Shown here: one piece after another, positions 36,990 to 48,561 of the stretch
Layout: each line of letters starts with the position of its first letter
Numbering within the stretch: the stretch's first letter is position 1
Assembly (NCBI GenBank): GCA_003290165.1
Contig: QNQO01002073.1
Span: 1-64,000, forward strand
DNA from: Berberis thunbergii
Lineage: Eukaryota; Streptophyta; Magnoliopsida; Ranunculales; Berberidaceae
DNA length: 64,000 bases
Reading direction: 5' to 3'
Made by a program: the position numbers and the translations under genes
The notes under the pieces: model-generated
Seen by the model: only the letters and a program-made list of their open reading frames with translations
Told to the model about the DNA's origin: nothing
Database searches by the model: none

Positions 36990-37195
36990 TAGACATGTGG
37001 GTAGTTCGGAGAGAGAATGATCTAGCCATGATTTATGAAGCAGACTTGGAAAGCTTCACTTAGTTTACATTGTAGAACTTCTTGGGATATTCATTCAATT
37101 CTGCTTAATCTTTCCAAAATTAAATAGCGTAATATTTTTTAATTTACATTGTAGAACTTCTTAGTTTACATTGTAGAACTTCTTGGGACATTCAT
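36990..37195. other. Short AT-rich junction before right CACTA end
   Basis: Contains a direct repeat TTTACATTGTAGAACTTCTT (37063-37082, 37144-37163 and, as a partial copy, 37165-37184) next to the subterminal repeats. No gene. Confidence 0.4.
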
Positions 37196-37556
37196 CCGGA
37201 AAAGCGCTATGGTAGTTAATAAAAAAAATTCACTGAAATTAAATAGCGCTTTAGAAAGCGCTATTGAAGCTAATTAAAAAAAAATCAACAAAATTAAATA
37301 GCACTCATCAAAGGGCTATTCAAGCTAATTTAAAAAAAAAATAGCGCTTACATAGCGCTTTCTAAGGCGCTATTGAAGTTAATTAAAAAAAATCAACGCT
37401 TAGATAGCGCTTAATAAAGCGCTATCTAACTAAGCGCTATTCAAGTACGCACCTTGCATAGCGCTTTTTTGAGCGCTATCTAAGCTACCATAGCGCTTAG
37501 ATAGCGCTATCTAAGCCTATTTTTAAGCGCTATGCAAGCCTATATTTGTAGTAGTG

Positions 37557-38856
37557 AATAATTATTCCAGCTGACGCCCTATTACTCCTTGATGAGCCAT
37601 CAACATTGAGTGCAACAAACTCTTCCGATGGAAAGCTCCAATATACAATTTTGCTGCCCCTATTGACGATCGGTGCAATAGGCAATCCCAAAGCCAATAT
37701 CGGCTCATTCTTGTCACTAAATCGCTTGGGTCATACAAAGGAGTTTGCCAACCTTAAGCCCCTTTGGACCAACAATATGACTGTTATCGCACTAGGCTTG
37801 TCATTCTCATAAACTCCCTTGCACTGCTGTTTCCAGATCTCCCATAAAATCAACATCGGAGTGAGAAAATACAGTATCCCAACTTGTGTTTTCTTATTAG
37901 CCCTCCTAAACCACACCTTCAATACTGTTGAAATTTTTGTTGGCCTTCTCACATGGACATAAAAAATGGTTTTAAAATGTTTTCAAACCTCCGCTGCTAG
38001 ACTACCTTAAAAAAACAAATGCTTTAAAGTCTCCACATTTGGCGATGAACAACAACAATATCTAGAGGCTAAATTAATACCGCATCGAAATAATTCCCCA
38101 TCAACTGGTACTCCCCTCAATAACAATTTCCAAATGAAAACTAAGACTCTGGAAGGCAAAATAGAAAGCTAAATATTGTTAAATAATGACGAGCATTTCC
38201 TCTTGTTTTGAAGCAACTCATAGGCCAAAATAGTGTTAAATAAACCCTCCGGGCCAGGAATCCAAATACAAGTATCACGACATCGATCACTACTCTGGAA
38301 TCTGTCATCATAAAGAAACTGCGCCAGGTTCCTGACTGCCGGACTCACTAAATTGAAATCTCCACTCTGGACCTCATGGATCATAGGCCAAACCTCTATC
38401 TCCACTAACTCCCTCGGCCTTTTGAAAAATGATGTAAGATATCAGTTAGCCTAAAAAAAAATTGAATCCCCACTACTAATGCGCCAAATACTGTTGCTGG
38501 CAAAAACCGCTTCGAGCTTCATAATTTCTTTCATAATAGGCGAGGCTCCTTGTTTCTCCAACTGATAAACCAAAGGAACCCCTACCTTCCAGTACTTACC
38601 TCTCATAAAGTTGGCTCGCAAAGAGTTGGCATTTATCAAATTCCACAATGTTTTGATGCGAAAAGCTTTTGTGATGGTAGCAAGACTTATAACCCCCAGA
38701 CCTCCTTCCTCCGAAGGAAAACAAACGTTATCCCAAGCTACCCATTTTTTCTTAAACTTCCCTTCATTGTCACCACAGAAAAAATCCGCCAGCAGCTTCT
38801 GAATTCTAGAGATGACTTTAGACTGTCTGATTCTAAACTGATCTCAGCGATCTCAG
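37557..38856 (-). pseudogene. LINE copy D, RT C-terminus, zf-RVT and first part of RNase H
   Basis: Minus-strand LINE ORF2 remainder. It begins at about 38856 with QKLLADFFCGDNEGKFKKKW, then FPSEEGGLGVISLATITKAF, LINANSLRANFMRGKYW and SNSIWRISSGDSIFF. A zinc-finger-like zf-RVT region follows (PSRVLVFIWKLLLRGVPVDG, CCCSSPNVETLKHLFF), then an RNase H start (FVALNVDGSSRSNRASAGII) that is cut by CACTA element 2 at 37557. Multiple stops. Confidence 0.85.
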
Positions 38857-39850
38857 TTTCCTAAAATAATTTCTTATTCCCCACTCTTTCTACATTAATC
38901 GACCCATTGCTTAATTCCAAGTCTTGATCCAAATCGGCTAGAACAGGAAAAGGATTCATTTGATCCAAGTCCCTACCATCAGGCATTGATTTTTCCACTT
39001 TCTGTGTATTCACCAGCACGTCCTGGCTGGAAATCTTGGCTCCTTCTTCCTTTGCTCCGCTCACACCAGCTTTCACGTCTTTATTCTCAACCTCTTTCTG
39101 AACTGGGGGATAGACCTACTTCGACTCTACGCCCTTCGGCTGCTTACCGTGTTCTTTGTTCACAAAAGATTGATTTTTCGGGCCCCCTTCACCATGCTTA
39201 ATGTTGTCCTACTTCGGCAATTCTTGGCGATTATCTTTTTTACTCCCATCGCATCTCTTACAAGCTTCATAAGTATGCCCAACCATGAAACAATTTTCAC
39301 AATATTTAAAACTCGGGTAAGCAATTTTTTGCCAAAAGCCCTTGCCCTCGAAAAATTCTAGCCAAATACGATTAGGAAGTTAGCTCGCTAGCTCCATCTC
39401 CACACACAACTGGGTTGCGTTCAATCTAGTAAAGCCTAGCGTGCTGTCATCAATCCCCAGAAAAGTACCAATCGAATCCCCTACCTCTTTCAAATATAAA
39501 GGATGAAAAAAATGTATCGGTAAGTTCGGTAGATCTACCCACAAAGGGGCTAAAATCGGATCTTCTCTTAGGCTAAAACCTTGATGCCATCGAAAAGCTT
39601 TAAATCGAACACCCCTAATCATATACGAATCCCGTGACAAAGCTTTTTTAACTTCCTCTTCCACTTGAAATCAAACAAGAACATGCCTCGGATCTAGCAA
39701 TCCCATTGTAAAATCCCCCATGACTCCCCAAGTTTGATGAAACTTTTCTCTAATAGCTTCTAACGACAGACGATAACTAGAAAACTTCAACATGTGATAG
39801 CAATGCTCTGAGGCGATTTAGAAGGGTAGTCTGGGTATTTTTTCTAATTG
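38857..39850 (-). pseudogene. LINE copy D ORF1, joined to RT by internal deletion
   Basis: Minus-strand ORF1: LKFSSYRLSLEAIREKFHQT, VKKALSRDSYMIRGVRFKAF, PLWVDLPNLPIHFFHPLYLK and a complete zinc knuckle YCENCFMVGHTYEAC. It then continues through a charged tail to GNKKLF-stop near 38861. Immediately after, the sequence jumps to the RT C-terminus, so the endonuclease and RT catalytic core (roughly 2.5 kb compared with the copy at 42.2-44.7 kb) are deleted. Confidence 0.85.
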
Positions 39851-40424
39851 TTGATCCTTCAATCTTAGACGTCCCAACACTTTTGGAATCAATCCTAGCC
39901 ATTGATAATAGAGACGACTTGGCAAAACCTAGCTTTCTCCGCCGATCTTGGCCGGCGTCAGGCTGCCCGGATTTTTGCGCCGCCTAGAGACACTGCTCTC
40001 CGACACACCAATACGATACAGCACATTGATCCACTACAGCCGCTGGTGTTGCTATTTGTGCTTTGGACCCGCCTTGTTGCCAAATAGAAGGCTCTGATCG
40101 GGTTAGGATCTACAACACATTGAAGTGTTGATCTGCTAGCCGTCGTTACGATACAGTCGCCGACACACGGAGCCGATACACTGATTGTTGTGTGCTCTAT
40201 GTTGACGCTGGATACGGGACTCCACAAGCTGTCTTCTGGATGTGATGTTAGCGCCCTCAGCCGCCATCCCTCCCCCCATGGGACCCGGTCATGGGGAAAC
40301 AGTGGAAGGATCGACTAAGCCCTCTTTCACCCAGATTTTTGGTAAATTTTTGGTGGACGAAGTTGCGGAGACTTAGGTAGAAGGAACTCGTTTTTGTAAA
40401 AAGGGGGCACCAGCAATCGAAATC
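39851..40424. mobile_element. Head-to-head LINE 5' UTRs
   Basis: GC-rich sequence between the start of LINE D (minus) and LINE E (plus). Both halves contain CGACACAC..CGATACA-type motifs (about 40000-40020 and 40160-40180) that may be diverged 5' UTR sequences. No ORF of interest. Confidence 0.4.
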
Positions 40425-42170
40425 ATGGCAACAGATGAAGTACGTTGAGAAACGTTCATGGAAAATCATGTGATCGTTCTAAAATTCTCTAGTTACCGAC
40501 CAACATTGGCAGATATCCGAGATTCGATTCACAGAACTTGGGGAATTCTAGGAGATTTTTTGCTTGGTTTACTTAATCAACGACACATGTTAGGCCACCT
40601 TTAATCTGAGGTGAAAGCAAAGAAAGTTCTGTCGAGAGATTCTTTTTTGATTCGTGGAGTTTTGTTCAAAGTTTTCCGTTGGCATGATGGTTTCAGTTTG
40701 AAGGAGGACCCCATCTCAGTGCCTTTGTACGTAGAGTTGCCTAACTTGCCTTTGTATTTATTTCATCCCGCTATTTTAAAAGCAATTGTGAATTCTTTCG
40801 GTGGTTTTTTGCGGATGGATGATCATACTCGATGCCTATTGCCCCGAGGCTTTGCCCGTGTATGTGTGGAGATGACTTTGGCGGAAAAAGTACCAACTAG
40901 AGTTTGGATTGACAGGGCCAATAATAGGGGCTCATGGCAGAAGATAGAATATCCAGGCTTCAAATACTGTGATTTTTGTTCTTTGATAGGGCATCAAGTG
41001 GAGTTTTATCGAAAAAAGCTAGGTCTTAAGGGCGGTGGGAGAGCTTCTGACTTAGGTAAAGCGGAGAAGGCGGCCAAGCCAAAGGTCAAAACCAACACTA
41101 TAAAGCAACAATATATACCCGTTACCAAAAAAGCTAAACTGCCCATTCCAGCAATGGGTCCGAGTGGCGCAAAGAATAGCCAGGGGGAGAAGATTAATGA
41201 GGCAGTTGGGGAGAAGAGGCCGGTGGCCATGGATCCGGTTAAGGTGGTGTTGTCAAACAAATTTAAATCGCTTATAGAAAATATTGATGAAGATGAGAGT
41301 GAGACAATGGTTCATGACAATGCCAAGCTCGTTCCGGAATCTATGGAGGAATGCCTCCTAGAGGCGGGTTATAAAATTTTGGAGATTGCACATATTATTG
41401 GAAAACAGGAACAGCAGTTACAACAGGAGCAGGCGGTCAATTTAGGGGAGAAGAATACTCTTTTTGACGACATGAACAAAACAGCCACTCTAGAGCTAAT
41501 CCTGCGGCTAGTGTTTTAGCTGGTGAGGTTAAGGTGGAGCATTCTGACCCAGGGTTGCAGAGAGCTGACCATACAACAGAGGAGCTGAGTGGCCCTGTTT
41601 TGTCAAAAACAGACTGCACCACTACAGGGGATATGGTTTCGACATAGTCAGAATTCGATTCCTTCGCAGCTTGGAGAATTCTCTCCCGTATTAGGAGTGG
41701 CTCCCAATATAGAATTTCCTCGACCTGCTTATACAAAAACGCAGGATATGACGTTGGATTCGACACAGGTAACAGAGGTTGGAACTGAGAAGTCGACAAC
41801 ACAGGCACAATGGATGGGTGAACATGTATTACGCACACAACTTTGGGACATCAGCGATCAATCCGTGCCCGTGGCGGATGGTAAAAACAGGATGTGAGGG
41901 TGGTGCTAAATGACACTATCAAGTTGTTGAAGGAGGGACGTGCTTTGCGGAAAAAGAAGAAAAAAATGAATATTAATACTCTTGAAAGTGCCACGGAAGG
42001 TAGTAATGAGGCTGAGTCGGATTCGGAGATAGGGTCGGAGTCTCAAGCTATCAAGGATTTAGAGTTGGGGGCACATTCTGAGGAAGATCTTCAGAAAAAA
42101 GTCAAGTTGGCGGTACCTCCGGGCAATCGTCACAAGACTAAGAGGGGTATGTCTTCCTCCTGTGGTTAAG
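40425..42170 (+). pseudogene. LINE copy E ORF1
   Basis: ORF1 RNA-binding protein in one main frame from ATG 40425, with stops at 40446 and about 40599, then open 40611-41519. DUF4283-type region (HVIVLKFSSYRPTLADIRDS, FRWHDGFSLKEDPISVPLYV) and zinc knuckle YCDFCSLIGHQVEFY, in which the last Cys is Tyr. After 41519 the frame shifts; an acidic end (SATEGSNEAESDSEIG) precedes ORF2, which starts at 42171. Confidence 0.88.
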
Positions 42171-45100
42171 ATGATGGAAAACTTTATGTTTTGGAATACT
42201 CGTGGGGTTGGTAATAAAGCCATGAGAAGTAGATTAAAGAAAATGGTTGTAGAACATAATGTCAGAATTCTTATGACTGCGGAGCCTATGATTGATGCTA
42301 GCAGATACATGGAGATTGGTAACAAACTCAAACTTGGATGATTTGTCTCAAATGACATGGTCGGAGGCAAGATTTGGATACTATGGGATAACTCTTTTGT
42401 CCTTTCGGTGGTGGAAATGTCGGATCAGATCATTCATTGCCAGGTAACGGATTCTGCTTCAAGAGTTTTTTTAATTTCTTTTGTTTATGCTAAATGCTTT
42501 GTGGATGAAAGAAGGGATCTCTGGTCAAATATGGTCAATTTTGCTGCTAATCATGATATTCCATGGATGGTCGGCGGTGACTTTAATACATATTTACATT
42601 CGGGTGAAAAAGTGGGGGGAGTTGCATCGTCTCTGGCAAGCATGTCATATTTCTTTGACTGTATTGAAAACTGTGGTTTAACTGATTGTGGGTTCTCGGG
42701 TCCTTGACTCACCTGGTGTAATAATAGGTGAGGTAGTGAACGTATTTGGGCCAGACTTGATAGGATCTTTGTTAATCTGGCTTGGTTGACAGTTTTGGCT
42801 AGTCCTAAAGAGGAACATCTCAGTCGCACTTTTTCAGATCATTCACCACTGTTGGCATCCATGCCAACTCAACCAAGAATCGGTTTTGCACCTTTTAGGT
42901 TCCTACGCATGTGGGCGACTCACCCTGAATTTCTTGATTTGGTCAAGGAAACTTGGTCAACTGACATGGGTATCATGAGACCCATAGATAGAATGGATGC
43001 CAAACTTAAAATGACACGACGAGTTCTTATACAGTGGAATAGGACGGTCTTTGGAAATTGGTTTAGCAGAATCCGAGCTTTAGAGGATGAAATGCAATAG
43101 TGGGAGACTACTCTTTTAGTGAGTTTTAAAAATATCTGCAATAATGGTCTCAATGTTGATGCAAACTAGGATGTTAATGCTTGTTGCAATTTGAGTCGTT
43201 GTCAGGCAGAGTACAGATTAGCTCTCAAACAGGAGGAGCTTTACTGGATTCAAAAATCAGGGGAACAAGAGTTTAAGGAAGGGATGCCTGCACCAAATAT
43301 TTTTTTTGCTTCCACCAAGTCCAAACAAAAGCGAAGAGCCATCAATCAGATTACTTTATCGTGCGGTAGGACTATTTCGAATCCTGGTGAGATTCTTGAC
43401 AAAGCCAATGAGTTTTTTTCTAACCTGTTGTCTTCCCAATGAATCTGTACGGTGGATATAGATTTGTTAAATTGTATTCTGAAGTTGGTGAGCCCCGATC
43501 AATGTGACACTTTGGTCAAAAGACCCACTTTGGAGGAAGTGAGAAAAGTTGTTTTCGACATCCCCAAAAATAGTGCACCAGGTCCGGATGGATTTACTGC
43601 TGGTTTTTTTCAGTCTTGCTGGGAGGTTTTGAGTATGGATATTTGGGAGGCAACTATACAATTATTTGAAGGGGAGGCGATGCCGGCTTCTTTTTCATCT
43701 AATTTCATGGTTTTGATTCCTAAAATTGAGAATCCAGGCTCATTTGCTGAATTTCGTCCAATCAGTCTGTGTAATGTGATTTATAAGATTTTCAATAAAA
43801 TCCTTTGCAATAGACTGGTAGGTCTCTTGCCAGTGTTGATTTCTCAGGAGCAGGGGGCTTTTGTTAAAGGCAGGTTCATTGGTAAAAATATTGGCCTTGC
43901 ACAGGAATTGCTTAGGGACATTAACAGAAAGGTATTTGGAGGCAATGTGGTGTTGAAAATTGACATGGAGAAAGCAAATGATCGAATGGAATGGAATTTT
44001 TTGTTCGTGGTGTTGAAAAAATTTGGCTTTACGGGTAGATTCTGTCATCTCATTTCCAACTGTATAGCATCCTGTGGCTTTTTAGTTTTGCTTCAGGGAG
44101 CCTACAAAGGTTTTTTCAGATCATCTAGGGGTTTAAGGCAAGGCGATCATCTTTCTCCTTTTTTATTTATTACTGCCTCCGAAGTGTTGAGTAGGGGATT
44201 AAAATAGGCCTTCGTTAAAGGTAAAATTGGGTATTCTTATACACCCAGGGCCTGCAAACCTATTTCACACCTTCTCTATGCAGACGACGCCCTCATTTTT
44301 TTAAATGGAAGAAAGTTTTCAACTCTGGGATGCATGGAGTTTTTGAAACATTACTGTCAGACTTCGGGACAGAAAATAAATGAGGGAAAAAGTTCTTTTA
44401 TTTTGGATGATAAGGCAGTCGCGGAAAGAATTGTGGTGCTAAAAAGTTGCACAGGATTCCAGTTTAAAGATGCTCCTTTGACTTATTTGGGAGGGCCAGT
44501 GTTCCAAGGGAATGTTAAAATTGAATATTTTGAAGATTTGATTGCTAAAATTCAATCTCGTATTCAGGGATGGAAGGAAAAATTGTTATCTCTGGGAGGA
44601 AGGTTAATCCTGATTAAACATATCCTCAGCTCGATTCCTATTCATATTCTTAGTACCATGTGTGTACCTAGGAAAGTTTTATCACAGATTAGTAGTTTGT
44701 TGGCGGATTTCTTTTGGGGAGATTGTGAAGGAAGGCTGAAGAAAAAATGGGTGTCATGGAAAAATATTTGTTTCCCACAGGAGGAAAAAGGTTTGGGAGT
44801 TAAAGACCTATCGGTTGTGATGAAGGCTTTTCAAATCAAGGCTCTTTGGAGACTAATTAATTCGGATTCTTTATGGGCTACTTTTATGAGAAGCAAATAC
44901 TGGTTGCATGGAGTTGCGTTGAATGGTCAAATTGTGAAAGGTGGGTCTTCACTTTTTTTCAAAGCGATCATGCTTGGAAAATCCCTTATTTTGAGTAATT
45001 CGCTTTGGCGTATTAGCAAGGGAAATATCAATTTTTTTGAGGAAAATTGGAACTCGGTAGCTTCTTTCAGGAGGTCGGAGGCAAGGGCTAGTCAAGTTGT

Positions 45101-46353
45101 TTGGCCCTCGGTAAGCGAGGTGATATCAACCAATTTGTAATTGGTCAATCCAGATTTTAGAAGGTTGGCGCGTAGCCTTTATGCAGATAGATTACGTGGT
45201 GAGGACTATGGCGATGACAAGTGAGTATGGGTACTGAACTCGGATGGGTTTGTTCCCTTCAATAGGCATATGAAATGTTACGGAGACATGGGAAGGTAAA
45301 TGAACTAAGTAAAATGATTTGGCATGACATTCTTCCTTCCAGAATATCAATTTTTGTGTGGAAATTACTCCGTAGAGGGGTGCCAATGGATGGGGAGTTG
45401 CACAGATGCGGTTTGAGTCTCGCCTCTAGATGTAGATGTTGCAACTCGCCTAAGAGCGAATCTTTGAATCATCTTTTTCTGGACGAAGAGTAGGCGATGC
45501 AGGTGTGGAGCCATTTTGAACGGATCTTTGATGTGCACATAAGGAAACTAGCATAAATCTCCACGATTCTAGTAATTTGGTTCAAGAGATTTAAACGAAA
45601 TTCGCAAACAAGTGTGTTATTCTTTCTTACCCCTATGTTCATTTTATGGGAGATTTGGAAACAGAGGTGCAAGTGTGTATTTGAAAATGCTTCCTCAAAT
45701 CCTGCTTTTGTGATATTGACCATTAGGCGTAATCTGCGCTTGGCAAACAATTTTATTATTCCTAAGCAATTTAGCCGTAATAAGGCACCATTACGGGCTT
45801 TAGGGTTACAGGAGCATCCAGTTATAAGGAAGTCAGTAAGAATTATTTTTTGGCGACCACCTCCACCAGATTTTGTTGATCTTAATGTGGATGGTTCCTC
45901 CAGGAAGAACAAGGCATCCGGAGGTGTGATCATTAGAGACTCTAGGGGTCTCTATGTTGTGGGAAAGCAACTGTTTTTCGGTGCAGGCTCCAATAATAAA
46001 GCGAAAATTTTGGCTCTAGCTGAGGGCCCCCGCCTTTGTCTCTCATTGGGTTTTCACAACGTGGTAGTTCAATTGGACTCGGCGCTTGTTTGTGACTGGT
46101 TTAAGGAAAATTTTAAATTCCTTGGCAATTGGAGAATATTATGAAGGAAATTAAGTTGTTGGCGGTTAATATGACGTTGAATTGCAAACATATTTATCGA
46201 GAGGCCAACGCGGTGGCAGATGCGCTTGTGGATAGTGCACAACGAGACTACAAGACTGTTACTTTTGGTGTGAATGATCTTCCTAGGAGAGTGGCAAGCT
46301 TGATTGCGCTTGACCGTTGGCATACGGTGTACATACGCCACGGGGAAGAGTAG
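42171..46353 (+). pseudogene. LINE copy E ORF2: endonuclease, reverse transcriptase, RNase H
   Basis: ORF2 of an L1-type plant LINE. One frame (from MMENFMFWNTRGVGN) runs about 3 kb to 45140 with scattered in-frame stops. Endonuclease: AEPMIDASR, WMVGGDFNTYLHSGEK, FSDHSPLL. RT: NSAPGPDGFTAGFF, FRPISLCNVIYKIFNKIL, KIDMEKANDRMEW, GLRQGDHLSPFLF and LLYADDALIFL (catalytic YADD intact). Then zf-RVT in another frame (PSRISIFVWKLLRRGVPMDG), and RNase H DLNVDGSSRKNKASGGVIIR, in which the usual NSAEMRAL glutamate position reads NKAKILAL. Frameshifts at about 45140-45280 and 46130. Inactive, but nearly full length. Confidence 0.92.
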
Positions 46354-47221
46354 AGAGGCAGTACGTGGTGTCGCGAACAGAGTTACTGCTAGGGGGAGGC
46401 TGTGTTTGCTGGATGGTGGACTTCAAGATCTGCAAACGATGCAGCAAGATCTTACATGCAGCCTGGATACCGAAGTGTTGTATGGTGTGGCGATGCGAGT
46501 GCCGGTTGAAACTGCAAGAGCGAGGAGGCGCTTAAAACAGGGAGGTGTACTCTGTTTTGGAGTTGCTACCTCTGTTTTTGGCTCTTATTTATCCGAAAAT
46601 GTGCTTGTTTTGTTCATGTACGCCACGGGGACCAATTGAGGCAGGTTTGTGGCATTGGCTGAATTGGCTGGGCAGATAAACAGATGCGAGAAGTGCAGGA
46701 AAAGGCAGTCTGTGTCACGAACAAACTTATATGTTGGGCCGAGACCGTGTTGCTGGATGCTGGACTTCAAGATGCAGCAAGATTCCACAAGCGGCCTGGG
46801 CATTGACAGGTGTGGTGTGTTGTTTGGTGTGACAGTGTGCGCGCTGGTGGAGTTGCAGGAACGAGGATGCGCATAGAGCAGGGAGGTGCATTCAAATATT
46901 GAGATGCTAACTCTATTTTTTTATTTCTGCTTTATCTGCAAATGCGGTTGCTTAGTTTCTTTTTTAAGTGATTGTTAATGTGCTTAGTCTTTATCTGCAA
47001 ATGAGGTTTCAAGTCTTGATAGCCAGTTTGTGGTTGGGTTTGCAGTCTTTAGATTGGGCACAAGGTTTTTGGTCCATCCTTTTGTTTTGGTTTTAATATG
47101 GGTAAAGTCATAATGTACCTCCTTTTTTTTTATTGTAAATCAATTTTTTTGATAAGTAATAAAGGTCTGCCATTCCATAGTTGGCCCTCCCCACTTGAGG
47201 TTTAAATTAAAAAAAAAAAAA
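46354..47221 (+). mobile_element. LINE copy E 3' UTR with tandem duplication and poly-A tail
   Basis: Two imperfect direct repeats of about 300 bp: GTGTTTGCTGGATGGTGGAC (46401-46420) against GTGTTGCTGGATGCTGGACT (46748-46767), and AGAGCGAGGAGGCGC against AGGAACGAGGATGCGC, each followed by AGGGAGGTG(T/C)A. The conserved tail GGTAAAGTCATAATGTACC ... CCCTCCCCACTTGAGGTTTA and an A-run to about 47221 close the element. It inserted in the copia gag region. Confidence 0.85.
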
Positions 47222-47904
47222 ACTAAAAAACTTAAGAACAATGACCGAAGATTCAACATACCTTTCACATCTTTTCGCTTCAGAAATATTCATGGACAAA
47301 GTCGAGCATCCCTATTTATGAAAATGATTCCCCTTCATTGGCTCCTCATCAATAATGACCTTTTTCACGACCCCCAACGCTTGAAGGAAGGTTTTTGACG
47401 ATGTAGCAACCTCAGGTTGTGTGCCTTCTTGTCCAGCAGTGAGGTTTTCCACCATAGCGGCTGGAGAAGCCGCCATGGAAAACCTAGGAAATCCTTAACT
47501 TGGACGGTTAGGATTAGATCAAACTAAGATCTAAAGACTTAGATTACTCCAGCCTAATTAATCTCCAAACTGCCCCTGCAAAAACCAAATCGCCTAAGGC
47601 AGAACACTTTTCTTCTTAATTATTAATTAGAATGTTTTATAAACATGAGCTTTTTATATTCACTTTTACTTGTGTCATTCTTCATCTCATTGTATCTTTC
47701 ATAGTTGCACCTTCATTTTCAACAACTTTTTGAAGAATTTTGATATCTTCCATGGAGAGAAGAATTAAGATTATCTCGTCCTTTTCAATGACCATGTCCT
47801 CATCCACAACCTCGACCTCTTCCACATCCTTGGCCTTTTCCACCATTTTCATAAGTTTCTCATTTGCGTTTCAATGAAAGTTTTACTTGTAGTGTTTGTT
47901 CCAC
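47222..47904. other. Copia gag 3' flank, no clear ORF
   Basis: Between the LINE E tail and the recognisable copia gag. 47700-47890 on the minus strand is Glu/Val-rich (VEKAKDVEEVEVVDEDMVI) and may be the decayed end of gag. 47400-47640 is unassigned. Confidence 0.4.
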
Positions 47905-48533
47905 TTATTCTTGCTTGTCTCGGATCATTCTTTCTTCATGAGCTCGTAAGGATCCATTTAATTTGTCGATGGACATGGCATCCAAATCTTTGGACTCTTC
48001 AATGGCTACCACCACATGATTGAATTTGAAATTTAGAAAACGAATAATCTTCTCAACAACACGAGTATCTTTGAATTTTTCTCCAAGCCTTTTCATTTGA
48101 TTCACCACCGCCGAGACTTTTGTGAAGTAATCAGAAATGGATTCATTTTCTTTCATAAAAAAAGATTCAAACTCAGCCCTCAGAGTTTGAAGACGCACTT
48201 TCTTCACTTTTTCAACTCCCATGACGGAATTCCGAAGAGTGTCCCATGCTTGCTTGGAGTTTGTTTCATTAACAACTTTCTCGAATATGTCATCATTTAA
48301 TCCTTATGGACGACGGTAAGAGCACATTGATCTTTCTTCATTTCTTTATCCAAGGCTTCTTTTTTACTTTGATTCAAAGTCTCCTCATTTTGAGGTTCTA
48401 CATAACATTTCTCAACAATGTCCTATAGTCCTTGAGAACCAAGGATAACCTTCACCCGAATTGCCCAATTTTTATAGTTGAGCTTGGTGAGTTGTAGGTA
48501 TTGGAAAGAAAAAGTGTCTTCTTTAGAAAACAT
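47905..48533 (-). pseudogene. Ty1/copia gag (UBN2-type)
   Basis: Gag capsid protein of the copia element whose pol lies at 29.15-30.98 kb. From ATG 48531-48533: MFSKEDTFSFQYLQLTKLNY, KNWAIRVKVILGSQGL, stop, DIVEKCYVEPQ. In the frame ending at 47905: [40 protein letters not shown] and [20 protein letters not shown]. The NW..V.LG, RLQTLR.EFE and ISDYF signatures define the family. Two stops and a frameshift. Confidence 0.88.
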
Positions 48534-48546
48534 TCTCTAACATCAA

Positions 48547-48558
48547 GCTTTGATACCA
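48547..48558 (-). other. Copia primer-binding site (initiator tRNA-Met type)
   Basis: The complement reads TGGTATCAAAGC, one base from the TGGTATCAGAGC complement of plant initiator tRNA-Met. It lies 14 bp upstream of the gag ATG on the minus strand and directly after the LTR end (..TTCCAACA, complement TGTTGGAA at 48562). Confidence 0.8.
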
Positions 48559-48561
48559 CTT

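Larger units (their letters stand above)
31979..37556 (+). mobile_element. CACTA transposon (element 2) carrying three host-gene fragments
   Basis: A 5578-bp element beginning CACTACTACAAATATTAGC and ending GCCTATATTTGTAGTAGTG, flanked by AAT on both sides (31976-31978, 37557-37559). Subterminal repeats of TAGCGCTT/AAGCGCTA occupy 32030-32280 and 37195-37540. Removing the element and one AAT restores an uninterrupted LINE RNase H frame (AGIIIRNHWGN), so the boundaries are exact. No transposase is visible. The interior consists of PRR, aldo/keto reductase and raffinose-synthase-family fragments, all on the plus strand, so it is a Pack-CACTA (transduplicating) element. Confidence 0.95.
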
